A stretch of 64,000 bases of DNA, from positions 8,494,001-8,558,000 of the forward strand of contig NC_079877.1 of NCBI RefSeq assembly GCF_029227915.1, given 5' to 3'. The position numbers and the translations under genes were made by a program. Positions within the stretch are counted from its first letter, which is position 1; every line of letters begins with the position of its first letter. This stretch comes from Hydractinia symbiolongicarpus. Taxonomy: Eukaryota > Cnidaria > Hydrozoa > Anthoathecata > Hydractiniidae. Below, piece by piece: positions 31,602 through 44,613 of this stretch. The notes below the pieces were generated by a model. That model worked only from the letters and a program-made list of their open reading frames with translations. It was not told where the DNA came from and made no database searches.

Positions 31602-32903
31602 CATAAGAGGATTTATGATGCTCCTAAGATTACCTGGTATTAATAATAATAATAATAATACTAAACCGCGCTGCATATGTCTAGAGCATTTCTTGCTGTT
31701 TAATTTCGCATTGACAGTATACACAGTTTCAGCTTTTAACATGATCGACCGTGTGGCATTCGGGCATTGACGCCATCGCGAACATATTATTTAAATATGA
31801 ACTCGTCCTCGGTAGTATAGTGGTAAGTATCCCCGCCTGTCACGCGGGAGACCGGGGTTCGATTCCCCGCCGGGGAGGTTCTTTTTATCTTGTCAATGTT
31901 TCGTTTCACGTCAGTAGCGTTCGCGGGACTTTCCGGGAATACAGATTTACGCCCGGTTAGCTCAGTCGGTAGAGCATCAGACTTTTAATCTGAGGGTCGC
32001 GGGTTCGAGTCCCTCATCGGGCGTAACAATTATTTGGTACGATGGTGAACTAACTTTCACCGCAATGTCTTGTCGAAAGAGGATGAATAACGTAACATTT
32101 GCGGAGTGGCAAAGGCGAAGCAAACTTGATGGGGAACTAGCTCAGATGGTAGAGCGCTCGCTTAGCATGCGAGAGGTACCGGGATCGATGCCCGGGTTGT
32201 CCAATGCCTTTTCCATAGGCGTAAAATAAATGAAATTTGCGCAGAGCAATTTGCAGCAGCGTTCGTGTCATGTCGGGATGGCCGAGCGGTCTAAGGCGCC
32301 AGACTCAAGACAAAATGTTCTTCCACTCATCGCGTGGAGAATTCTGGTCCTCGAATGAGGGCGTGGGTTCGAATCCCACTTCCGACAACTTTTCCCTGCC
32401 ACACAAAATTTTAGGCCTAAAATGCAAGTCCACAGAGCCGGATTTGAACCAGCGACCTAAGGATGCCTGAGTGGTATAAGTTCGTCTACAGTCCTCCGCT
32501 CTACCAACTGAGCTATCGGTGGATGTAGCATCGTACAGTTCTTGTGCAGGACTATGCAGGTCATGTCACGTTTGTAGTATGACGTGGTTTTTAAAATGAT
32601 GCGATAGCTCGCACGTAGCAGAGGGTGGTTTCGATCCACCGACCTCTGGGTTATGGGCCCAGCACGCTTCCTCTGCGCCACTCTGCTGAAGGTAGGTAAG
32701 CTGAAATGTGTCTGATGTAAGGTGTAGTTTAGTATTGCGAACAGCACTCGAACTATGACCTTTTTACCATTTCCAGGGGGATTAGCTCACATGATAGAGC
32801 GCTCGCTTTGCATGCGAGAGGTACCGGGATCGATGCCCGGATCCTCCAAGACGATGTTTTTAATTTATTTATTTTTATACTAATTTCAGTAGTTGCCAAT
32901 GGT
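31602..32903. repeat. tDNA unit 22
   Basis: Asp 31806-31877, Lys 31951-32023, Ala-AGC 32131-32203 (C69 to G, a mismatch with G4), Leu 32272-32387, Tyr 32429-32522 (-, G68 to T, a mismatch with C5, shared with unit 39), Met-i 32616-32687 (-), Ala-TGC 32776-32848 (G19 to A). 'gactttccggg' in the Asp-Lys spacer is shared with unit 23. Confidence 0.97.
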
Positions 32904-34191
32904 CATAAGAGGATTTATGATGCTCCTAAGATTACCTGGTATTAATAATAATAATAATAATACTAAACCGCGCTGCATATGTCTAGAGCATTTCTTGCTG
33001 TTTAATTTCGCATTGACAGTATACACAGTTTCAGCTTTTAACATGATCGACCGTGTGGCATTCGGGCATTGACGCCATCGCGAACATATTATTTAAATAT
33101 GAACTCGTCCTCGGTAGTATAGTGGTAAGTATCCCCGCCTGTCACGCGGGAGACCGGGGTTCGATTCCCCGCCGGGGAGGTTCTTTTTATCTTGTCAATG
33201 TTTCGTTTCACGTCAGTAGCGTTCGCGGGACTTTCCGGGAATACAGATTTACGCCCGGTTAGCTCAGTCGGTAGAGCATCAGACTTTTAATCTGAGGGTC
33301 GCGGGTTCGAGTCCCTCATCGGGCGTAACAATTATTTGGTACGATGGTGAACTAACTTTCACCACAATGTCTTGTCGAAAGAGGATGAATAACGTAACAT
33401 TTGCGGAGTGGCAAAGGCGAAGCAAACTTGATGGGGAACTAGCTCAGATGCTAGAGCGCTCGCTTAGCATGCGAGAGGTACCGGGATCGATGCCCGGGTT
33501 CTCCAATGCCTTTTCCATAGGCGTAAAATAAATGAAATTTGCAGCAGCGTTCGTGTCATGTCGGGATGGCCGAGCGGTCTAAGGCGCCAGACTCAAGACA
33601 AAATGTTCTTCCACTCATCGCGTGGAGAATTCTGGTCCTCGAATGAGGGCGTGGGTTCGAATCCCACTTCCGACAACTTTTCCCTGCCACACAAAATTTT
33701 AGGCCTAAAATGCAAGTCCACCGAGCCGGATTTGAACCAGCGACCTAAGGATGCCTGAGTGGTATAAGTTCGTCTACAGTCCTCCGCTCTACCAACTGAG
33801 CTATCGGTGGATGTAGCATCGTACAGTTCTTGTGCAGGACTATGCAGGTCATGTCACGTTTGTAGTATGACGTGGTTTTTAAAATGATGCGATAGCTCGC
33901 ACGTAGCAGAGGGTGGTTTCGATCCACCGACCTCTGGGTTATGGGCCCAGCACGCTTCCTCTGCGCCACTCTGCTGAAGGTAGTTAAGCTGAAATGTGTC
34001 TGATGTAAGGTGTAGTTTAGTATTGCGAACAGCACTCGAACTATGACCTTTTTACCATTTCCAGGGGGATTAGCTCACATGGTAGAGCGCTCGCTTTGCA
34101 TGCGAGAGGTACCGGGATCGATGCCCGGATCCTCCAAGACGATGTTTTTAATTTATTTATTTTTATACTAATTTCAGTAGTTGCCAATGGT
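32904..34191. repeat. tDNA unit 23, 14-bp deletion before Leu
   Basis: Asp 33108-33179, Lys 33253-33325, Ala-AGC 33433-33505 (G19 to C), Leu 33560-33675, Tyr 33717-33810 (-), Met-i 33904-33975 (-), Ala-TGC 34064-34136. The deletion removes one copy of a sequence flanked by 'aatttgc' repeats, shortening the Ala-Leu spacer from 68 to 54 nt. Confidence 0.97.
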
Positions 34192-35499
34192 CATAAGAGG
34201 ATTTATGATGCTCCTAAGATTACCTGGTATTAATAATAATAATAATAATAATAATACTAAACCGCGCTGCATATGTCTAGAGCATTTCTTGCTGTTTAAT
34301 TTCGCATTGACAGTATACACAGTTTCAGCTTTTAACATGATCGACCGTGTGGCATTTGGGCATTGACGCCATCGCGAACATATTATTTAAATATGAACTC
34401 GTCCTCGGTAGTATAGTGGTAAGTATCCCCGCCTGTCACGCGGGAGACCGGGGTTCGATTCCCCGCCGGGGAGGTTCTTTTTATCTTGTCAATGTTTCGT
34501 TTCACGTCAGTAGCGTTCGCGGGACTGTCCGGGAATACAGATTTACGCCCGGTTAGCTCAGTCGGTAGAGCATCAGACTTTTAATCTGAGGGTCGCGGGT
34601 TCGAGTCCCTCATCGGGCGTAACAATTATTTGGTACGATGGTGAACTAACTTTCACCACAATGTCTTGTCGAAAGAGGATGAATAACGTAACATTTGCGG
34701 AGTGGCAAAGGCGAAGCAAACTTGATGGGGAACTAGCTCAGATGGTAGAGCGCTCGCTTAGCATGCGAGAGGTACCGGGATCGATGCCCGGGTTCTCCAA
34801 TGCCTTTTCCATAGGCGTAAAATAAATGAAATTTGCGCAGAGCAATTTGCAGCAGCGTTCGTGTCATGTCGGGATGGCCGAGCGGTCTAAGGCGCCAGAC
34901 TCAAGACAAAATGTTCTTCCACTCATCGCGTGGAGAATTCTGGTCCTCGAATGAGGGCGTGGGTTCGAATCCCACTTCCGACAACTTTTCCCTGCTACAC
35001 AAAATTTTAGGCCTAAAATGCAAGTCCACCGAGCCGGATTTGAACCAGCGACCTAAGGATGCCTGAGTGGTATAAGTTCGTCTACAGTCCTCCGCTCTAC
35101 CAACTGAGCTATCGGTGGATGTAGCATCGTACAGTTCTTGTGCAGGACTATGCAGGTCATGTCACGTTTGTAGTATGACGTGGTTTTTAAAATGATGCGA
35201 TAGCTCGCACGTAGCAGAGGGTGGTTTCGATCCACCGACCTCTGGGTTATGGGCCCAGCACGCTTCCTCTGCGCCACTCTGCTGAAGGTAGGTAAGCTGA
35301 AATGTGTCTGATGTAAGGTGTAGTTTAGTATTGCGAACAGCACTCGAACTATGACCTTTTTACCATTTCCAGGGGGATTAGCTCACATGGTAGAGCGCTC
35401 GCTTTGCATGCGAGAGGTACCGGGATCGATGCCCGGATCCTCCAAGACGATGTTTTTAATTTATTTATTTTTATACTAATTTCAGTAGTTGCCAATGGT
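34192..35499. repeat. tDNA unit 24
   Basis: Asp 34402-34473, Lys 34547-34619, Ala-AGC 34727-34799, Leu 34868-34983, Tyr 35025-35118 (-), Met-i 35212-35283 (-), Ala-TGC 35372-35444. tRNA bodies match the consensus. Eight TAA. Confidence 0.97.
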
Positions 35500-36801
35500 C
35501 ATAAGAGGATTTATGATGCTCCTAAGATTACCTGGTATTAATAATAATAATAATAATACTAAACCGCGCTGCATATGTCTAGAGCATTTCTTGCTGTTTA
35601 ATTTCGCATTGACAGTATACACAGTTTCAGCTTTTAACATGATCGACCGTGTGGCATTCGGGCATTGACGCCATCGCGAACATATTATTTAAATATGAAC
35701 TCGTCCTCGGTAGTATAGTGGTAAGTATCCCCGCCTGTCACGCGGGAGACCGGGGTTCGATTCCCCGCCGGGGAGGTTCTTTTTATCTTGTCAATGTTTC
35801 GTTTCACGTCAGTAGCGTTCGCGGGACTGTCCGGGAATACAGATTTACGCCCGGTTAGCTCAGTAGGTAGAGCATCAGACTTTTAATCTGAGGGTCGCAG
35901 GTTCGAGTCCCTCATCGGGCGTAACAATTATTTGGTACGATGGTGAACTAACTTTCACCACAATGTCTTGTCGAAAGAGGATGAATAACGTAACATTTGC
36001 GGAGTGGCAAAGGCGAAGCAAACTTGATGGGGAACTAGCTCAGATGGTAGAGCGCTCGCTTAGCATGCGAGAGGTACCGGGATCGATGCCCGGGTTCTCC
36101 AATGCCTTTTCCATAGGCGTAAAATAAATGAAATTTGCGCAGAGCAATTTGCAGCAGCGTTCGTGTCATGTCGGGATGGCCGAGCGGTCTAAGGCGCCAG
36201 ACTCAAGACAAAATGTTCTTCCACTCATCGCGTGGAGAATTCTGGTCCTCGAATGAGGGCGTGGGTTCGAATCCCACTTCCGACAACTTTTCCCTGCCAC
36301 ACAAAATTTTAGGCCTAAAATGCAAGTCCACCGAGCCGGATTTGAACCAGCGACCTAAGGATGCCTGAGTGGTATAAGTTCGTCTACAGTCCTCCGCTCT
36401 ACCAACTGAGCTATCGGTGGATGTAGCATCGTACAGTTCTTGTGCAGGACTATGCAGGTCATGTCACGTTTGTAGTATGACGTGGTTTTTAAAATGATGC
36501 GATAGCTCGCACGTAGCAGAGGGTGGTTTCGATCCACCGACCTCTGGGTTATGGGCCCAGCACGCTTCCTCTGCGCCACTCTGCTGAAGGTAGGTAAGCT
36601 GAAATGTGTCTGATGTAAGGTGTAGTTTAGTATTGCGAACAGCACTCGAACTATGACCTTTTTACCATTTCCAGGGGGATTAGCTCACATGGTAGAGCGC
36701 TCGCTTTGCATGCGAGAGGTACTGGGATCGATGCCCGGATCCTCCAAGACGATGTTTTTAATTTATTTATTTTTATACTAATTTCAGTAGTTGCCAATGG
36801 T
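35500..36801. repeat. tDNA unit 25
   Basis: Asp 35704-35775, Lys 35849-35921 (D-loop C to A; T-stem GCAGG, G51 to A), Ala-AGC 36029-36101, Leu 36170-36285, Tyr 36327-36420 (-), Met-i 36514-36585 (-), Ala-TGC 36674-36746 (C50 to T, wobble). The Lys T-stem change is shared with units 26 and 27 and adds an A-C mismatch beside C50-U64. Confidence 0.97.
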
Positions 36802-38103
36802 CATAAGAGGATTTATGATGCTCCTAAGATTACCTGGTATTAATAATAATAATAATAATACTAAACCGCGCTGCATATGTCTAGAGCATTTCTTGCTGTT
36901 TAATTTCGCATTGACAGTATACACAGTTTCAGCTTTTAACATGATCGACCGTGTGGCATTCGGGCATTGACGCCATCGCGAACATATTATTTAAATATGA
37001 ACTCGTCCTCGGTAGTATAGTGGTAAGTATCCCCGCCTGTCACGCGGGAGACCGGGGTTCGATTCCCCGCCGGGGAGGTTCTTTTTATCTTGTCAATGTT
37101 TCGTTTCACGTCAGTAGCGTTCGCGAGACTGTCCGGGAATACAGATTTACGCCCGGTTAGCTCAGTCGGTAGAGCATCAGACTTTTAATCTGAGGGTCGC
37201 AGGTTCGAGTCCCTCATCGGGCGTAACAATTATTTGGTACGATGGTGAACTAACTTTCACCACAATGTCTTGTCGAAAGAGGATGAATAACGTAACATTT
37301 GCGGAGTGGCAAAGGCGAAGCAAACTTGATGGGGAACTAGCTCAGATGGTAGAGCGCTCGCTTAGCATGCGAGAGGTACCGGGATCGATGCCCGGGTTCT
37401 CCAATGCCTTTTCCATAGGCGTAAAATAAATGAAATTTGCGCAGAGCAATTTGCAGCAGCGTTCGTGTCATGTCGGGATGGCCGAGCGGTCTAAGGCGCC
37501 AGACTCAAGACAAAATGTTCTTCCACTCATCGCGTGGAGAATTCTGGTCCTCGAATGAGGGCGTGGGTTCGAATCCCACTTCCGACAACTTTTCCCTGCC
37601 ACACAAAATTTTAGGCCTAAAATGCAAGTCCACCGAGCCGGATTTGAACCAGCGACCTAAGGATGCCTGAGTGGTATAAGTTCGTCTACAGTCCTCCGCT
37701 CTACCAACTGAGCTATCGGTGGATGTAGCATCGTACAGTTCTTGTGCAGGACTATGCTGGTCATGTCACGTTTGTAGTAAGACGTGGTTTTTAAAATGAT
37801 GCGATAGCTCGCACGTAGCAGAGGGTGGTTTCGATCCACCGACCTCTGGGTTATGGGCCCAGCACGCTTCCTCTGCGCCACTCTGCTGAAGGTAGGTAAG
37901 CTGAAATGTGTCTGATGTAAGGTGTAGTTTAGTATTGCGAACAGCACTCGAACTATGACCTTTTTACCATTTCCAGGGGGATTAGCTCACATGGTAGAGC
38001 GCTCGCTTTGCATGCGAGAGGTACCGGGATCGATGCCCGGATCCTCCAAGACGATGTTTTTAATTTATTTATTTTTATACTAATTTCAGTAGTTGCCAAT
38101 GGT
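36802..38103. repeat. tDNA unit 26
   Basis: Asp 37006-37077, Lys 37151-37223 (T-stem GCAGG), Ala-AGC 37331-37403, Leu 37472-37587, Tyr 37629-37722 (-), Met-i 37816-37887 (-), Ala-TGC 37976-38048. The Tyr/Met-i spacer has 'atgctggtc' and 'gtagtaagac', both shared only with unit 42. 'gcgagactg' is shared with unit 27. Confidence 0.97.
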
Positions 38104-39405
38104 CATAAGAGGATTTATGATGCTCCTAAGATTACCTGGTATTAATAATAATAATAATAATACTAAACCGCGCTGCATATGTCTAGAGCATTTCTTGCTG
38201 TTTAATTTCGCATTGACAGTATACACAGTTTCAGCTTTTAACATGATCGACCGTGTGGCATTCGGGCATTGACGCCATCGCGAACATATTATTTAAATAT
38301 GAACTCGTCCTCGGTAGTATAGTGGTAAGTATCCCCGCCTGTCACGCGGGAGACCGGGGTTCGATTCCCCGCCGGGGAGGTTCTTTTTATCTTGTCAATG
38401 TTTCGTTTCACGTCAGTAGCGTTCGCGAGACTGTCCGGGAATACAGATTTACGCCCGGTTAGCTCAGTCGGTAGAGCATCAGACTTTTAATCTGAGGGTC
38501 GCAGGTTCGAGTCCCTCATCGGGCGTAACAATTATTTGGTACGATGGTGAACTAACTTTCACCACAATGTCTTGTCGAAAGAGGATGAATAACGTAACAT
38601 TTGCGGAGTGGCAAAGGCGAAGCAAACTTGATGGGGAACTAGCTCAGATGGTAGAGCGCTCGCTTAGCATGCGAGAGGTACCGGGATCGATGCCCGGGTT
38701 CTCCAATGCCTTTTCCATAGGCGTAAAATAAATGAAATTTGCGCAGAGCAATTTGCAGCAGCGTTCGTGTCATGTCGGGATGGCCGAGCGGTCTAAGGCG
38801 CCAGACTCAAGACAAAATGTTCTTCCACTCATCGCGTGGAGAATTCTGGTCCTCGAATGAGGGCGTGGGTTCGAATCCCACTTCCGACAACTTTTCCCTG
38901 CCACACAAAATTTTAGGCCTAAAATGCAAGTCCACCGAGCCGGATTTGAACCAGCGACCTAAGGATGCCTGAGTGGTATAAGTTCGTCTACAGTCCTCCG
39001 CTCTACCAACTGAGCTATCGGTGGATGTAGCATCGTACAGTTCTTGTGCAGGACTATGCAGGTCATGTCACGTTTGTAGTATGACGTGGTTTTTAAAATG
39101 ATGCGATAGCTCGCACGTAGCAGAGGGTGGTTTCGATCCACCGACCTCTGGGTTATGGGCCCAGCACACTTCCTCTGCGCCACTCTGCTGAAGGTAGGTA
39201 AGCTGAAATGTGTCTGATGTAAGGTGTAGTTTAGTATTGCGAACAGCACTCGAACTATGACCTTTTTACCATTTCCAGGGGGATTAGCTCACATGGTAGA
39301 GCGCTCGCTTTGCATGCGAGAGGTACCGGGATCGATGCCTGGATCCTCCAAGACGATGTTTTTAATTTATTTATTTTTATACTAATTTCAGTAGTTGCCA
39401 ATGGT
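38104..39405. repeat. tDNA unit 27
   Basis: Asp 38308-38379, Lys 38453-38525 (T-stem GCAGG), Ala-AGC 38633-38705, Leu 38774-38889, Tyr 38931-39024 (-), Met-i 39118-39189 (-, D-stem C to T, wobble), Ala-TGC 39278-39350 (C63 to T, wobble). Confidence 0.97.
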
Positions 39406-40707
39406 CATAAGAGGATTTATGATGCTCCTAAGATTACCTGGTATTAATAATAATAATAATAATACTAAACCGCGCTGCATATGTCTAGAGCATTTCTTGC
39501 TGTTTAATTTCGCATTGACAGTATACACAGTTTCAGCTTTTAACATGATCGACCGTGTGGCATTCGGGCATTGACGCCATCGCGAACATATTATTTAAAT
39601 ATGAACTCGTCCTCGGTAGTATAGTGGTAAGTATCCCCGCCTGTCACGCGGGAGACCGTGGTTCGATTCCCCGCCGGGGAGGTTCTTTTTATCTTGTCAA
39701 TGCTTCGTTTCACGTCAGTAGCGTTCGCGGGACTGTCCGGGAATACAGATTTACGCCCGGTTAGCTCAGTCGGTAGAGCATCAGACTTTTAATCTGAGGG
39801 TCGCGGGTTCGAGTCCCTCATCGGGCGTAACAATTATTTGGTACGATGGTGAACTAACTTTCACCACAATTTCTTGTCGAAAGAGGATGAATAACGTAAC
39901 ATTTGCGGAGTGGCAAAGGCGAAGCAAACTTGATGGGGAACTAGCTCAGATGGTAGAGCGCTCGCTTAGCATGCGAGAGGTACCGGGATCGATGCCCGGG
40001 TTCTCCAATGCCTTTTCCATAGGCGTAAAATAAATGAAATTTGCGCAGAGCATTTTGCAGCAGCGTTCGTGTCATGTCGGGATGGCCGAGCGGTCTAAGG
40101 CGCCAGACTCAAGACAAAATGTTCTTCCACTCATCGCGTGGAGAATTCTGATCCTCGAATGAGGGCGTGGGTTCGAATCCCACTTCCGACAACTTTTCCC
40201 TGCCACACAAAATTTTAGGCCTAAAATGCAAGTCCACCGAGCCGGATTTGAACCAGCGACCTAAGGATGCCTGAGTGGTATAAGTTCGTCTACAGTCCTC
40301 CGCTCTACCAACTGAGCTATCGGTGGATGTAGCATCGTACAGTTCTTGTGCAGGACTATGCAGGTCATGTCACGTTTGTAGTATGACGTGGTTTTTAAAA
40401 TGATGCGATAGCTCGCACGTAGCAGAGGGTGGTTTCGATCCACCGACCTCTGGGTTATGGGCCCAGCACGCTTCCTCTGCGCCACTCTGCTGAAGGTACG
40501 TAAGCTGAAATGTGTCTGATGTAAGGTGTAGTTTAGTATTGCGAACAGCACTCGAACTATGACCTTTTTACCATTTCCAGGGGGATTAGCTCACATGGTA
40601 GAGCGCTCGCTTTGCATGCGAGAGGTACCGGGATCGATGCCCGGATCCTCCAAGACGATGTTTTTAATTTATTTATTTTTATACTAATTTCAGTAGTTGC
40701 CAATGGT
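39406..40707. repeat. tDNA unit 28
   Basis: Asp 39610-39681 (T-stem CGGGG to CGTGG), Lys 39755-39827, Ala-AGC 39935-40007, Leu 40076-40191 (outer anticodon-stem G to A, a mismatch), Tyr 40233-40326 (-), Met-i 40420-40491 (-), Ala-TGC 40580-40652. Spacer changes include 'gagcattttgc' upstream of Leu and 'aggtacgtaag' upstream of Met-i. Confidence 0.97.
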
Positions 40708-42009
40708 CATAAGAGGATTTATGATGCTCCTAAGATTACCTGGTATTAATAATAATAATAATAATACTAAACCGCGCTGCATATGTCTAGAGCATTTCTT
40801 GCTGTTTAATTTCGCATTGACAGTATACACAGTTTCAGCTTTTAACATGATCGACCGTGTGGCATTCGGGCATTGACGCCGTCGCGAACATATTATTTAA
40901 ATATGAACTCGTCCTCGGTAGTATAGTGGTAAGTATCCCCGCCTGTCACGCGGGAGACCGGGGTTCGATTCCCCGCCGGGGAGGTTCTTTTTATCTTGTC
41001 AATGTTTCGTTTCACGTCAGTAGCGTTCGCGGGACTGTCCGGGAATACAGATTTACGCCCGGTTAGCTTAGTCGGTAGAGCATCAGACTTTTAATCTGAG
41101 GGTCGCGGGTTCGAGTCCCTCATCGGGCGTAACAATTATTTGGTACGATGGTGAACTAACTTTCACCACAATGTCTTGTCGAAAGAGGATGAATAACGTA
41201 ACATTTGCGGAGTGGCAAAGGCGAAGCAAACTTGATGGGGAACTAGCTCAGATGGTAGAGCGCTCGCTTAGCATGCGAGAGGTACCGGGATCGATGCCCG
41301 GGTTCTCCAATGCCTTTTCCATAGGCGTAAAATAAATGAAATTTGCGCAGAGCAATTTGCAGCAGCGTTCGTGTCATGTCGGGATGGCCGAGCGGTCTAA
41401 GGCGCCAGACTCAAGACAAAATGTTCTTCCACTCATCGCGTGGAGAATTCTGGTCCTCGAATGAGGGCGTGGGTTCGAATCCCACTTCCGACAACTTTTC
41501 CCTGCCACACAAAATTTTAGGCCTAAAATGCAAGTCCACCGAGCCGGATTTGAACCAGCGACCTAAGGATGCCTGAGTGGTATAAGTTCGTCTACAGTCC
41601 TCCGCTCTACCAACTGAGCTATCGGTGGATGTAGCATCGTACAGTTCTTGTGCAGGACTATGCAGGTCATGTCACGTTTGTAGTATGACGTGGTTTTTAA
41701 AATGATGCGATAGCTCGCACGTAGCAGAGGGTGGTTTCGATCCACCGACCTCTGGGTTATGGGCCCAGCACGCTTCCTCTGCGCCACTCTGCTGAAGGTA
41801 GGTAAGCTGAAATGTGTCTGATGTAAGGTGTAGTTTAGTATTGCGAACAGCACTCGAACTATGACCTTTTTACCATTTCCAGGGGGATTAGCTCACATGG
41901 TAGAGCGCTCGCTTTGCATGCGAGAGGTACCGGGATCGATGCCCGGATCCTCCAAGACGATGTTTTTAATTTATTTATTTTTATACTAATTTCAGTAGTT
42001 GCCAATGGT
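40708..42009. repeat. tDNA unit 29
   Basis: Asp 40912-40983, Lys 41057-41129 (C13 to T, wobble), Ala-AGC 41237-41309, Leu 41378-41493, Tyr 41535-41628 (-), Met-i 41722-41793 (-), Ala-TGC 41882-41954. 'gacgccgtcgcg' upstream of Asp is shared with unit 30. Confidence 0.97.
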
Positions 42010-43311
42010 CATAAGAGGATTTATGATGCTCCTAAGATTACCTGGTATTAATAATAATAATAATAATACTAAACCGCGCTGCATATGTCTAGAGCATTTC
42101 TTGCTGTTTAATTTCGCATTGACAGTATACACAGTTTCAGCTTTTAACATGATCGACCGTGTGGCATTCGGGCATTGACGCCGTCGCGAACATATTTTTT
42201 AAATATGAACTCGTCCTCGGTAGTATAGTGGTAAGTATCCCCGCCTGTCACGCGGGAGACCGGGGTTCGATTCCCCGCCGGGGAGGTTCTTTTTATCTTG
42301 TCAATGTTTCGTTTCACGTCAGTAGCGTTCGCGGGACTGTCCGGGAATACAGATTTACGCCCGGTTAGCTCAGTCGGTAGAGCATCAGACTTTTAATCTG
42401 AGGGTCGCGGGTTCGAGTCCCTCATCGGGCGTAACAATTATTTGGTACGATGGTGAACTAACTTTCACCACAATGTCTTGTCGAAAGAGGATGAATAACG
42501 TAACATTTGCGGAGTGGCAAAGGCGAAGCAAACTTGATGGGGAACTAGCTCAGATGGTAGAGCGCTCGCTTAGCATGCGAGAGGTACCGGGATCGATGCC
42601 CGGGTTATCCAATGCCTTTTCCATAGGCGTAAAATAAATGAAATTTGCGCAGAGCAATTTGCAGCAGCGTTCGTGTCATGTCGGGATGGCCGAGCGGTCT
42701 AAGGCGCCAGACTCAAGACAAAATCTTCTTCCACTCATCGCGTGGAGAATTCTGGTCCTCGAATGAGGGAGTGGGTTCGAATCCCACTTCCGACAACTTT
42801 TCCCTGCCACACAAAATTTTAGGCCTAAAATGCAAGTCCACCGAGCCGGATTTGAACCAGCGACCTAAGGATGCCTGAGTGGTATAAGTTCGTCTACAGT
42901 CCTCCGCTCTACCAACTGAGCTATCGGTGGATGTAGCATCGTACAGTTCTTGTGCAGGACTATGCAGGTCATGTCACGTTTGTAGTATGACGTGGTTTTT
43001 AAAATGATGCGATAGCTCGCACGTAGCAGAGGGTGGTTTCGATCCACCGACCTCTGGGTTATTGGCCCAGCACGCTTCCTCTGCGCCACTCTGCTGAAGG
43101 TAGGTAAGCTGAAATGTGTCTGATGTAAGGTGTAGTTTAGTATTGCGAACAGCACTCGAACTATGACCTTTTTACCATTTCCAGGGGGATTAGCTCACAT
43201 GGTAGAGCGCTCGCTTTGCATGCGAGAGGTACCGGGATCGATGCCCGGATCCTCCAAGACGATGTTTTTAATTTATTTATTTTTATACTAATTTCAGTAG
43301 TTGCCAATGGT
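42010..43311. repeat. tDNA unit 30, initiator with altered anticodon
   Basis: Asp 42214-42285, Lys 42359-42431, Ala-AGC 42539-42611 (C69 to A, a mismatch with G4), Leu 42680-42795 (one intron change; 'gggagtggg' at the variable arm), Tyr 42837-42930 (-), Met-i 43024-43095 (-, anticodon AAT), Ala-TGC 43184-43256. The sequence upstream of Asp reads 'attttttaaat'. Confidence 0.97.
43024..43095 (-). tRNA. Initiator-type tRNA with anticodon AAT, unit 30
   Basis: The body is identical to the initiator consensus, including A1-U72 and the three G-C pairs of the anticodon stem. Base 43063 is T instead of G on the plus strand, so position 34 is A and the anticodon (43061-43063) is AAT instead of CAT. 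Such a molecule would read Ile codons if charged and allowed into elongation. Methionyl-tRNA synthetase depends strongly on the CAU anticodon, so charging with Met is doubtful. It may be a point-mutant dead copy, or a sequencing error. Confidence 0.8.
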
Positions 43312-44613
43312 CATAAGAGGATTTATGATGCTCCTAAGATTACCTGGTATTAATAATAATAATAATAATACTAAACCGCGCTGCATATGTCTAGAGCATT
43401 TCTTGCTGTTTAATTTCGCATTGACAGTATACACAGTTTCAGCTTTTAACATGATCGACCGTGTGGCATTCGGGCATTGACGCCATCGCGAATATATTAT
43501 TTAAATATGAACTCGTCCTCGGTGGTATAGTGGTAAGTATCCCCGCCTGTCACGCGGGAGACCGGGGTTCGATTCCCCGCCGGGGAGGTTCTTTTTATCT
43601 TGTCAATGTTTCGTTTCACGTCAGTAGCGTTCGCGGGACTGTCCGGGAATACAGATTTACGCCCGGTTAGCTCAGTCGGTAGAGCATCAGACTTTTAATC
43701 TGAGGGTCGCGGGTTCGAGTCCCTCATCGGGCGTAACAATTATTTGGTACGATGGTGAACTAACTTTCACCACAATGTCTTGTCGAAAGAGGATGAATAA
43801 CGTAACATTTGCGGAGTGGCAAAGGCGAAGCAAACATGATGGGGAACTAGCTCAGATGGTAGAGCGCTCGCTTAGCATGCGAGAGGTACCGGGATCGATG
43901 CCCGGGTTCTCCAATGCCTTTTCCATAGGCGTAAAATAAATGAAATTTGCGCAGAGCAATTTGCAGCAGCGTTCGTGTCATGTCGGGATGGCCGAGCGGT
44001 CTAAGGCGCCAGACTCAAGACAAAATGTTCTTCCACTCATCGCGTGGAGAATTCTGGTCCTCGAATGAGGGCGTGGGTTCGAATCCCACTTCCGACAACT
44101 TTTCCCTGCCACACAAAATTTTAGGCCTAAAATGCAAGTCCACCGAGCCGGATTTGCACCAGCGACCTAAGGATGCCTGAGTGGTATAAGTTCGTCTACA
44201 GTCCTCCGCTCTACCAACTGAGCTATCGGTGGATGTAGCATCGTACAGTTCTTGTGCAGGACTATGCAGGTCATGTCACGTTTGTAGTATGACGTGGTTT
44301 TTAAAATGATGCGATAGCTCGCACGTAGCAGAGGGTGGTTTCGATCCACCGACCTCTGGGTTATGGGCCCAGCACGCTTCCTCTGCGCCACTCTGCTGAA
44401 GGTAGGTAAGCTGAAATGTGTCTGATGTAAGGTGTAGTTTAGTATTGCGAACAGCACTCGAACTATGAACTTTTTACCATTTCCAGGGGGATTAGCTCAC
44501 ATGGTAGAGCGCTCGCTTTGCATGCGAGAGGTACCGGGATCGATGCCCGGATCCTCCAAGACGATGTTTTTAATTTATTTATTTTTATACTAATTTCAGT
44601 AGTTGCCAATGGT
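43312..44613. repeat. tDNA unit 31
   Basis: Asp 43516-43587 (A9 to G), Lys 43661-43733, Ala-AGC 43841-43913, Leu 43982-44097, Tyr 44139-44232 (-, T55 to G in the B box, shared with unit 32), Met-i 44326-44397 (-), Ala-TGC 44486-44558. Confidence 0.97.
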
